A stretch of DNA of 23,334 bases from positions 1 through 23,334 of the forward strand of contig JAKRSG010000114.1 of assembly GCA_022402405.1 (NCBI GenBank). The letters run 5' to 3'. The notes beneath the pieces were generated by a model. That model ran no database searches. It had not been told where the DNA came from and was given only the letters and a program-made list of their open reading frames with translations. Each line of letters opens with the position of its first letter. Position 1 is the stretch's first letter. The DNA is from Bacteroidia bacterium (GTDB lineage: Bacteria; Bacteroidota; Bacteroidia; UKL13-3). Both the position numbers and the translations under genes were made by a program. Below are positions 16,824-23,334 of the stretch, in pieces.

Positions 16824-16897
16824 GGGGAATTGGAGGGGATGTTTGGTTTGTGGTTGGGAAGGATTGGGATTGTATCGTTTGAGAGAGAGTGGGGGGG
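16824..16897 (+). other. G-rich stretch upstream of hsdR
   Basis: In an otherwise AT-rich region the plus strand carries G runs at 16824-16827, 16835-16838, 16856-16858, 16866-16868 and a run of seven G at 16891-16897, next to a GA repeat. Two pairs of runs are 7 bases apart, but the middle spacing is 17, so a standard quadruplex is not certain. It lies between the TPR gene and hsdR. Confidence 0.5.
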
Positions 16898-16950
16898 AGA
16901 TTGTTATTAATTTTTGTCATTTGGTCGTAAGCCGAAACAAAACACTGACA

Positions 16951-17808
16951 TTACTGACAATATTGTTTAATACTACCAAATGCCTCTTTCTTTCCCATTT
17001 CACCAGCAGTACTAAAATCTTCGCATGCAGCTTGTTTCTTGTTCAACATCATATTGCTAATTGCCCTGTAATAATAACTATCGCGGCAAATAGAATATTC
17101 CGAGTTAAATGGACCTGGCTTTTCATATAATTTTATTGACATACTAAAGTATTTTATTGCAAGTTGCATATTGACTTTATTTTCAATTTTAACAGAGGTA
17201 GGTTGCAGCAAAGCTACTCCCAATAAATAATTTGAAAGTGCACTACTATCTTGGATAATATTATGGTATTTTTTTAAATCTTTTATTGCACCTATATAAT
17301 CTTCTAACGCAATTTTACATTGTGCTCTATGTATCATAAGGTCTGATTTTTGAGCCTTTAGATGATAAGCTCCTTTTGTTTTAGTGTATATATATTCGTT
17401 GAGACTATCATCACGTATAATTTCATAACCAATTTCAAAAAGATCAAATCTATTAGTTGGGATAAATTCTTTTTTCCAATTTTTATCTCTAAAGCTTTCA
17501 GGTTGAAAATTAATCAAATTAAGGCCAAATGTGTAATATTGAATTGCCTCTTGAAATTTACCAGAATGATGCGCAGAATATGCCAATTTATAATACAATA
17601 AGGGATCATCAAAGCTGCATGGACTTTCAAAAAATGACTCATAATATAATAAGGCATTTTCATAATCCTTTTTAAAAAAGATTTTGTCAGCAGAATCAAG
17701 AGTTCCCCAACAACTATTATATTTATTTTGCCCAAATGAAATATTAGAAACAAAAATTAAAGATAATAAAAAAATAAATTTTAGTTGAAGTTTATGAGTA
17801 ATTTTCAT
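16951..17808 (-). CDS. Exported TPR-repeat protein
   Basis: A 285-residue protein with a Sec signal peptide (about 1-26: basic start, a hydrophobic core of Leu/Ile/Phe, likely cleavage after SFGQ). The mature part is helical and reads as TPR units, for example YENALLYYESFFES and FQEAIQYYTFGLNLI, ending in the CEDFSTAGEMGKKEAF motif and a final Cys two residues from the end, a combination frequent in Bacteroidota. It probably acts in the periplasm in protein-protein contacts. It lies between Hachiman and the hsd operon with gaps of 177 and 161 bases, so it may have its own transcript. A defence role is not shown. Confidence 0.8.
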   Translation of the reverse strand: MKITHKLQLKFIFLLSLIFVSNISFGQNKYNSCWGTLDSADKIFFKKDYENALLYYESFFESPCSFDDPLLYYKLAYSAHHSGKFQEAIQYYTFGLNLINFQPESFRDKNWKKEFIPTNRFDLFEIGYEIIRDDSLNEYIYTKTKGAYHLKAQKSDLMIHRAQCKIALEDYIGAIKDLKKYHNIIQDSSALSNYLLGVALLQPTSVKIENKVNMQLAIKYFSMSIKLYEKPGPFNSEYSICRDSYYYRAISNMMLNKKQAACEDFSTAGEMGKKEAFGSIKQYCQ

Positions 17809-17985
17809 TTGGGACTTTTGTTATAATTAATTGTTTTTATTGCTATTTGTGCTTGGTTTAAAACCTGCTGATAATTTTGTTCGGGTGGATTTCGAGTTGC
17901 AAAATAGTTTATTTGAGGTAGAGTTTTAAAGTAAACACTTTTCAAGTAATTGGACTAAATCGTTGATATCTACAAGGCACACATC

Positions 17986-20289
17986 TTAGTTCAAAAATCG
18001 TTTAATGGATGCTTTACTTTCATCTCCTATTTGATTTATTGATTCGTCAAATTTTATTTCTTCTGAGTTTATATCAATAATATGCTTGTCAAGTAATTCT
18101 ATGTCTTCAAAAGACATTCCGTACCTAAGCATCCAGATGTGTCTGTCATTGTCAGTGCCGTATTTAATTAGCTTAGCAAGCCTTAATGCATTATTGTCGG
18201 CAGTCTTTTCAAAATACTTGAAAAGTGAAACATAGAAAACATCACTTAATCTAAAACCAATTAGTTTGTCTATGTAATCGTAAGTGTCATACATTATGTA
18301 GTCGTAATCAACATCTTTTGCCTTAATTCCGTTTAATGAACTGTAAACATTTAATTGCTTGTTAGGGATCTCCTTATATTCAGTAAAAAATGATGCTTCA
18401 ATATTATCCGTGCTTCTACCTTGCCTTTCAAATACTTTTCTCTCTATTGTTTTGCTCGCATAAGAATAGCGATACCAACAAATGTTTTTAAATGTTTTAC
18501 CATAAATTTTCCAGAATATAATTTTTATAGCGGTATTAAAAACATTTGACTCACCTCGTTCTAGTGGACGGCCCAAATAATTAGAATATAATTGCTGAAA
18601 CCTAATGTATAGTTCAAGTCTTTCTTGGGAATCACTATTTATATCACTTAGCGGTATTAACTTATTATCCACAAATATAGATTTTAGGAGGTTAGCAATT
18701 ATTTCGTAAGAATTATAACTAGTTAGTTTTTCAATTTCTGTTTCAGAGAGGTTGTATTCGTCTGAAAAAGTCCCATTTAGAATGGCTTCTTTAAATTCAT
18801 TATAATCATCGTCATTAGGCTCGTTCTTTTCCAATAATGAAACATTGTCTAGAACTTCATCTTGTTTTATAATATTCCTTAAAGCAGACATTCTACTCGG
18901 ATTACTAACTATTACATAGCCAAAATCAAACTTTGAAATTGTTGTAGAACGACCTGCTCTGCCAATAAGATTTTTTACAGACAATGGTTTACTTGCTTCT
19001 AATCTATCAAGGAAAACTATATCAAATGGCATATTTATTCCTTGCTCAAGAGTGGAAGTGGCGAAGCAAATTTTACAAAACCCTTCCTTCGTAAACTCTT
19101 CAATTATTATGCGAGTTTGAAGTGGTAGAGAGCCGTGATGTATTACAATTCCTCTTTTCAATAGTGATATCATCTGAGAAAAGTAATTTTTGTTTGCAAT
19201 GGTATCTCCGCCAGTATATAGCTTTAACTTATCAATATATTCAGCCACCCTTTCAGATTTAATTTCATCACATAGTGAAATGTATTTGCCAAAATCGTTT
19301 AGAAAAACCTTATTATATATTTTCGATTTTGAAACATAAAACAGAACTGAACCATTATTTTTTATCGTCTCAGCAATTGGGTCGAAGGGACAATATTGCT
19401 TTTTATTCCCCATCACGTTCTTATCTATTCCAAAAAAATAAAAGTTCCAATTATCATCTGCTGTTAAAAATATTTGGCCAACATTTTTTAAGTTATATTG
19501 TCTCGCATATGAATTATTTTTCTCAAAATTATTTTTTTCAATCTGCGATTCTGGGTTTCTTACAAAAGGATGGGCAAAGACAAATTTGGCATTTGGATAA
19601 CTTTTAAAGCATCGCCTCACAATACTATCAAAATAAAGCCCTCGTTTAGAATCTTCATTACTCAACTGAGCTTCATCAAAAAGAAAAAAGTCAACTTTGA
19701 ATTTGTCTTTTTGTTTAAATAAGTCGCCACATCGTTCAGGTGTAACTATAAAAACATTCTTATTTGAATGCTTTGTATTAATTGAGTCTATAAAAGTTAA
19801 GATGTTTACCGATTTGTCTTGTATTAGGGCGCTTATTTTTAGATAATACTCGTTTATTAATGCACGCGAAGGCACGACAACAACAACGTCATTTTTAGAA
19901 GCAATTATTTGATTCATAAAAACATAAGATTTACCTGTGCTTGTTGGTGCCGAAAAACTAAAACAATTGTGAGATTCAATGCTTTTCACAATGTCCGCTT
20001 GTACTGGAGTGTAAGTTTGATTGAATGTATCTTTAATATAATCTTTATATTGTTTAAAAATGACGTCTTTCAAGGAGTTTTCAGTTGTCTCTTTGTAAAA
20101 TACTCCCATACTATTTAGTATAGAGTCTTTATAATTTTTAAATTTTTCAGAATGGTAAAGTTGCAAATATGAAAGTATCTCCATATCTGATACACTTATT
20201 GGTCCGTTTAAATATAGACTATCAAGTAAGTATTGAAAATACTTTTCAATATCAATGCCTGAGATAATATTTTTAATTGAATCCTTCAT
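17986..20289 (-). CDS. hamB: Hachiman defence helicase HamB
   Basis: A 767-residue superfamily 2 helicase. It has a Q-like TPVQADIV (94-101), Walker A APTSTGKS (114-121), IVTPER (181-186), a DEAQ box (205-208), the HHGSLP segment with LEQGINMPFD, and motif VI IGRAGRS. The C-terminal third (about 500-767) is helical with no motif I recognise. In Hachiman, HamB couples ATP-driven scanning of damaged or phage DNA to release of the HamA nuclease. The start overlaps the hamA stop as ATGA, the normal hamAB arrangement. It is somewhat shorter than several described HamB proteins. Confidence 0.85.
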   Translation of the reverse strand: MKDSIKNIISGIDIEKYFQYLLDSLYLNGPISVSDMEILSYLQLYHSEKFKNYKDSILNSMGVFYKETTENSLKDVIFKQYKDYIKDTFNQTYTPVQADIVKSIESHNCFSFSAPTSTGKSYVFMNQIIASKNDVVVVVPSRALINEYYLKISALIQDKSVNILTFIDSINTKHSNKNVFIVTPERCGDLFKQKDKFKVDFFLFDEAQLSNEDSKRGLYFDSIVRRCFKSYPNAKFVFAHPFVRNPESQIEKNNFEKNNSYARQYNLKNVGQIFLTADDNWNFYFFGIDKNVMGNKKQYCPFDPIAETIKNNGSVLFYVSKSKIYNKVFLNDFGKYISLCDEIKSERVAEYIDKLKLYTGGDTIANKNYFSQMISLLKRGIVIHHGSLPLQTRIIIEEFTKEGFCKICFATSTLEQGINMPFDIVFLDRLEASKPLSVKNLIGRAGRSTTISKFDFGYVIVSNPSRMSALRNIIKQDEVLDNVSLLEKNEPNDDDYNEFKEAILNGTFSDEYNLSETEIEKLTSYNSYEIIANLLKSIFVDNKLIPLSDINSDSQERLELYIRFQQLYSNYLGRPLERGESNVFNTAIKIIFWKIYGKTFKNICWYRYSYASKTIERKVFERQGRSTDNIEASFFTEYKEIPNKQLNVYSSLNGIKAKDVDYDYIMYDTYDYIDKLIGFRLSDVFYVSLFKYFEKTADNNALRLAKLIKYGTDNDRHIWMLRYGMSFEDIELLDKHIIDINSEEIKFDESINQIGDESKASIKRFLN

Positions 20290-20969
20290 ATATTAACAGC
20301 AACACATACAAGTTCTGTGAAATTTGTTAAAATTTTGTAGTCCTCGTTTTCCTGAATATTTTTTACAAGAGTCATTGTCGAAGTGTCCTTGGATGCAAAC
20401 GAAGCAGAAAAACCTTTAATGCCTTTGATAACGTTTGATTTAGAGGCGCCAGAACAAAATGCGTCCAGGTCTGGTAAATCTCCAATGTCAGCACTTTCAT
20501 TTATGAATCTCACTATTTGTTCAAATGCACGTCCATAAGCATTTTGGTTTGATAGATATTTTGCTTCACCGAATAATAAAACTTTACTAGAGTTCTCGGA
20601 ATAAAAATCAAAACCAGGGTTTCCTCTTTTTTGCTTCTTGATTAACTCGGCAAGTGGAATATTGGAATACGAAAGTTCATTTATAAGGGTTAGTCTAGCA
20701 AGTTCAGAAATTACATATTCGCCTGAATTGCTTGTTACATTGTCATCACCTGCTTTAATTATATTGTCCGCTATATACTTAACAGTAGCGTCAGCACGAA
20801 CCTGATATCCTTCTTTTATCCAAACTTTATCAAAGTCATTGAGCCAGCTTAAATTAGCGAGAGAGTCAAAAACTTCTTTTAATGTCAACTCCACGCTAGT
20901 TGGATTAATTCTAATAAATGTAATGTGCGAGTCAATTTGAATTCTATCAGTTATAAGATATGATGCCAT
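20286..20969 (-). CDS. hamA: Hachiman nuclease HamA (DUF1837)
   Basis: A 227-residue protein of the DUF1837 type. The nuclease-like core is GNPGFDFYSENSSKVLLFGEAK, split here as GNPGFD (117-121, D121) and LLFGEAKY (132-138, with E135 and K137), a PD-(D/E)xK arrangement. A conserved SGEYVISELAR helix lies at 82-92. It is followed by hamB with a 4-base overlap, which makes the Hachiman call firm. HamA is held inactive by HamB and degrades DNA once HamB meets aberrant DNA ends. The key residues seem intact. Confidence 0.87.
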   Translation of the reverse strand: MASYLITDRIQIDSHITFIRINPTSVELTLKEVFDSLANLSWLNDFDKVWIKEGYQVRADATVKYIADNIIKAGDDNVTSNSGEYVISELARLTLINELSYSNIPLAELIKKQKRGNPGFDFYSENSSKVLLFGEAKYLSNQNAYGRAFEQIVRFINESADIGDLPDLDAFCSGASKSNVIKGIKGFSASFASKDTSTMTLVKNIQENEDYKILTNFTELVCVAVNI

Positions 20970-21039
20970 TTATTTGATTCTGTCTTTTGTTAAACTTGTA
21001 ATTTTCGGTTTGCAGCGACAATTTGGCAATTTCGGGACT

Positions 21040-21072
21040 CAAAACTGTCTGCCAGCACTAAACTTGATACAA
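21040..21072 (-). promoter_or_regulatory. Possible hamAB promoter
   Basis: On the minus strand TTG (21070-21072), a 22-base spacer and CAGTTTTG (21040-21047, one mismatch to TAnnTTTG) lie about 70 bases before hamA. The surrounding 150-base gap is visibly richer in G and C than its neighbours and may hold other control sites. Confidence 0.3.
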
Positions 21073-21119
21073 CGCACATAGTTTCTTTTAACCACTGAAC
21101 CGCAAATTTCTTATAGGTG

Positions 21120-21548
21120 TTATGCACAGTTGCTTTTGAATTCCTTTTTCCAACGCATAATTGTCGCATTTAAAACTCTCAAAATTTTTCTTCCTTTTTT
21201 TGCGTTTTGTTCCAGTTTTATCTCATCCACTTCGTATTCGATTAATTCATGAGTTATATCATTTCTCTCATTTTTCCAAAGATTAATTTCGTTCATAAAA
21301 TCAACAGTATAGTATTTAGCAATCAAAGGTTCCGTTCTTCTCAGTTTTTTAATTTGTTTTACGCAACTATCAATTTTATGCTTTTCACCGATTTCTCTAT
21401 TCAAAGTTTTTATTAATATAGAGCGTAATCTTTCTTCAATAACCGCATAGCATATTGCTGATGCCTCAAGGAAAAACTCAGTTTCTAATGCATAATCAGC
21501 TTTAGAAATTAAAGTTTTGAAACGAGTTCCTTTATCAGTTTTTCTCAT
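21120..21548 (-). CDS. HEPN-like putative RNase, second of a tandem pair
   Basis: A 142-residue helical protein. The motif RNDITH (R95 to H100) in WKNERNDITHEL is an R-x4-H of the HEPN ribonuclease type, and the upstream LISKADYALETEFFLEASAI helix is also HEPN-like. It is a diverged paralogue of the gene in front of it, with the motif at the same residue numbers, and overlaps that gene by 14 bases. The stop lies 150 bases before hamA. HEPN domains form dimers that cut RNA in toxin-antitoxin and abortive systems, so the two copies may form a heterodimer. No nucleotidyltransferase antitoxin is nearby. Confidence 0.7.
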   Translation of the reverse strand: MRKTDKGTRFKTLISKADYALETEFFLEASAICYAVIEERLRSILIKTLNREIGEKHKIDSCVKQIKKLRRTEPLIAKYYTVDFMNEINLWKNERNDITHELIEYEVDEIKLEQNAKKGRKILRVLNATIMRWKKEFKSNCA

Positions 21549-21960
21549 TCAATTTCAATTTAATTTTCATATTGACAGCAGCAATTTTTGCTAATAGTGC
21601 TCTTCCAACAATTGTTGCTTTTTCTATTCTTTTAAAATCTAATTCTTCTTTTGCCAAATCATGCATAATATTATTTCTTTCTAATCTCCAAGTATCTAAT
21701 TCAGTTAATAAACTCAGTGTTACATCGTTTTTAATAATTTCGTTAGTAGGTAGCTCCCCAAACATGACTTCAATACAGCCATGATAATTTTCTCTGACTG
21801 GAAGAAGTTTTAATTTCTCTAATGTCAATGACTTTATTCTGTTTTCTATTATTGAATAAATAATCCAATTTGCTTCTAGAAAGAATGTATGTTTAATCGC
21901 TAAATCTGCTCTGCTAATTAACTTTTCAATTCTTTTTCCTTTTATAGTGCCACGTTTCAT
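21535..21960 (-). CDS. HEPN-like putative RNase, first of a tandem pair
   Basis: A 141-residue protein counted from the ATG at 21958-21960. The longer open frame to 22035 would place its start upstream of a good promoter, so it is rejected. The motif RNNIMH (R95 to H100) in WRLERNNIMHDLA is R-x4-H. The N-terminal LISRADLAIKHTFFLEAN and the YSIIENRIKSL helix match the second copy. It is otherwise unrecognised. It is the first gene of a two-gene unit directly upstream of Hachiman on the same strand. A role as an RNA-cutting effector is inferred from the motif alone. Confidence 0.7.
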   Translation of the reverse strand: MKRGTIKGKRIEKLISRADLAIKHTFFLEANWIIYSIIENRIKSLTLEKLKLLPVRENYHGCIEVMFGELPTNEIIKNDVTLSLLTELDTWRLERNNIMHDLAKEELDFKRIEKATIVGRALLAKIAAVNMKIKLKLNEKN

Positions 21961-22001
21961 TGTAATTTCTTTAATAATTGTGCATATCTCTTTTTCTGCC
22001 G

Positions 22002-22036
22002 CAAAAGTATACCCCACCCAACACTTGCGAAACAAA
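22002..22036 (-). promoter_or_regulatory. Bacteroidota-type promoter for the HEPN pair
   Basis: On the minus strand TTTG (22033-22036), a 23-base spacer (slightly long) and TACTTTTG (22002-22009) precede the ATG at 21960 by about 42 bases. A transcript starting near 21996 excludes the longer frame and so fixes the start. Confidence 0.5.
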
Positions 22037-22248
22037 CAATCGAGTTTACCTCCCTAATAAAATTTTCTGATTTCAGGTTTTTCATAGTGCGTTTTCAAAG
22101 GCTTGTTTTGAATTTGGTATAGCTAAATTAATAGTTCAAAATTAAAAAGCAAAATATTTTTTAATAAATTTCATTTTTCTTATCAGTTTATCAAATGGAT
22201 TATTCTTTAAGCTGTAGCAATGTAGGTTAATGTGATTCTAACATAAAT

Positions 22249-22908
22249 TTAAATATGGCCATACATTACTCCATACATTACCAACTTTTTGTTGCTGTTT
22301 AATTTTAATCTTCGGGTCATTCTGGTAATGGTATGACTAACATTCGATTTACTTGTTTTTAGAATGTTTGCTATTTCAATTAGGGAGTAGTCTTCGCCTA
22401 GGAGTTTAATGATGTTCACTTCAAAATCGCTTAACTTTTGCTCGGCAGGTAATTCATCTAATTTGTTTAATTGGTAATAATCGTTGCGCTCTATCCAATT
22501 CTGAAAATTAGCTTCTTTATCGCCTACAAATTTTTTATTGAATGCCGCCTCTGCTGCTATAGGTAATAAAGATGGGTCCTTGGAAGAGTAATAGGTATTA
22601 GGTATGCTTTTTATCTCCTCGTAGGTGGCTCTACTAAATCCATGAGAGATTAGTAGGATTGGAATATCTACATTAATGTCTCTGATATGCTTTGCTAGTT
22701 CTATTCCGCTCATAACGGGCATTTGAATGTCGGATATGATTAAATCTACTGGGAGCTCACTAAGATTTGAACTATAGATTAATTCTTTAGCTAATAAGAA
22801 GTTTTTTACGCAAGTGAAGCCACTCTTTTCTATGTATTGCATTAAATAATCATGCTCCTGCAATTGGTCTTCTACTAAATAGTAGTTTTTATCAATATTC
22901 TGTTTCAT
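22249..22908 (-). CDS. Orphan NarL/LuxR-type response regulator
   Basis: A 219-residue regulator. The receiver domain has E13/D14, phospho-acceptor D60 in LIISDIQMP, S88 at the Thr/Ser switch and K110 in YYSSKDP. A linker of about 35 residues leads to a GerE-type helix-turn-helix (about 157-219: LSDFEVNIIKLLGEDYSLIE, then IANILKTSKSNVSHTITRM). No kinase gene is next to it. The HTH region is a little unusual in reading TSKSNVSHTITRMTRRL where most members have TVKTHVSNI-like residues. It lies at the right side of the defence island, upstream of a 21-bp repeat array that it might or might not bind. Confidence 0.88.
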   Translation of the reverse strand: MKQNIDKNYYLVEDQLQEHDYLMQYIEKSGFTCVKNFLLAKELIYSSNLSELPVDLIISDIQMPVMSGIELAKHIRDINVDIPILLISHGFSRATYEEIKSIPNTYYSSKDPSLLPIAAEAAFNKKFVGDKEANFQNWIERNDYYQLNKLDELPAEQKLSDFEVNIIKLLGEDYSLIEIANILKTSKSNVSHTITRMTRRLKLNSNKKLVMYGVMYGHI

Positions 22909-22913
22909 CGTTT

Positions 22914-22921
22914 CAAAAGTA
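22914..22921 (-). promoter_or_regulatory. Possible -7 box directly before the regulator start
   Basis: TACTTTTG on the minus strand ends 5 bases before the ATG at 22908, the same octamer as the one before the HEPN pair. No clear upstream TTG is at the expected distance. If used, the mRNA would be leaderless or nearly so. Confidence 0.3.
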
Positions 22922-22985
22922 TTTGATAGTAGGATTAGCTGTTTCTTTTGTTATATTTTTTAGAATAACTTTTTCCTATTTCTAG

Positions 22986-23334
22986 GATTTTAGTTTTGGT
23001 CGTTTGCTTTTTTTGTTTGAATTGAAAATTATTTTTCTTTTATAAGACGTTTTCAAGTTTTTGTTTCTGATTTTTGTTTTTCAACTGAGCATTTGAATAC
23101 TTTTATTACTCATTTTTGTTTTTTACAAAGGAGTTTTGATGTTTTCAGTCTCAATTTTTGTTTTTCACAAAGCAGTTTTGATGTTTTTGGTGTGAGTTTT
23201 TATGTTTTCACTACCCATTTTTGTTTTTCACAAAGCAGTTTTGATGTTTTTGGTGTGAGTTTTTATGTTTTCAATCCCAATTTTTGTTTTTCACAGAGCA
23301 GTTTTGATGTTTTTAGTGAGAGTTTTGATGTTTT
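22986..23334. repeat. T-rich array with a 21-bp period, in 42- and 63-bp units
   Basis: From 23070 to the window edge the sequence divides into clean 21-base steps, each with two T-runs, roughly RTTTTTrTGTTTTcannnnn. Larger units are 23070-23111 and 23112-23153 (42 bases, two steps each), 23154-23216 and 23217-23279 (63 bases, three steps, nearly identical), and 23280-23334 (cut by the edge). Weaker copies extend left to about 22986. 21 bases is two turns of the helix, so the T-runs lie on one face and may bend the DNA. Only one plus-strand frame is free of stops, without an ATG. No gene is annotated here. Confidence 0.85.

Noticed and set aside
21961..22035. Longer form of the first HEPN gene
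   Set aside because: The extra 25 codons cover a good -7 box (TACTTTTG) and have no counterpart in the paralogue.
23021..23334. Stop-free plus-strand frame over the 21-bp repeats as a gene
   Set aside because: There is no ATG, the residues are only T-rich codons, and a stop-free 63-base unit stays open by copying, so openness is not evidence of coding. The sequence to the right is needed.

Overview
The window looks like a chromosomal segment of a low-GC member of the Bacteroidota. Three things suggest this: several promoter-like sites match the Bacteroidota pattern (TTG upstream of TAnnTTTG); Shine-Dalgarno sequences are mostly absent; and the protein types are typical of the phylum (a Sec-exported TPR protein ending in a Cys-rich tail, an OmpR-type regulator next to a histidine kinase, a SUI1-like protein). 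There are no rRNA, tRNA, integrase or CRISPR features, so the genus cannot be named.

Left part (1-5637), housekeeping genes. On the minus strand are the first 18 codons of a probable sensor kinase, its OmpR-family response regulator, a SUI1/YciH-like factor and a YegS/DagK-type lipid kinase that carries an unusual Lys/Glu/Arg-rich repeat. Divergent from these, on the plus strand, are a dGTPase-like HD hydrolase and clpP-clpX. A hairpin followed by a T-rich stretch lies between clpP and clpX.

Junction (5638-6608). A dense cluster of REP-like palindromes (six copies of an AGCCCTGAAAGGG core in both orientations, plus a four-unit 28-bp tandem array of hairpins) abuts the 3' end of a Y1/HUH transposase gene of the RAYT (IS200-like) type. 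This looks like a Bacteroidota REPtron.

Middle and right part (6841-21960), a defence island entirely on the minus strand. In order of transcription: two overlapping paralogous small proteins, each with a HEPN-type R-x4-H motif; a Hachiman system (hamA nuclease and hamB helicase, with an ATGA overlap); a secreted TPR protein; a full type I restriction-modification operon (hsdR-hsdM-hsdS, overlapping genes); and a tail of five accessory genes. The tail genes are a membrane/coiled-coil protein overlapping hsdS, a HExxH putative metalloprotease, a SIR2-like protein, a small unknown, and a DUF4238 protein with a TTG start. An internal Bacteroidota-type promoter upstream of the HExxH gene suggests the last four are a separate, compact module. 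This module and the HEPN pair are the best candidates here for undescribed defence functions.

Right edge (22249-23334). An orphan NarL/LuxR-type response regulator is followed, upstream of its start, by a T-rich array with a strict 21-bp sub-period organised into 42- and 63-bp higher-order units. It runs off the window edge.
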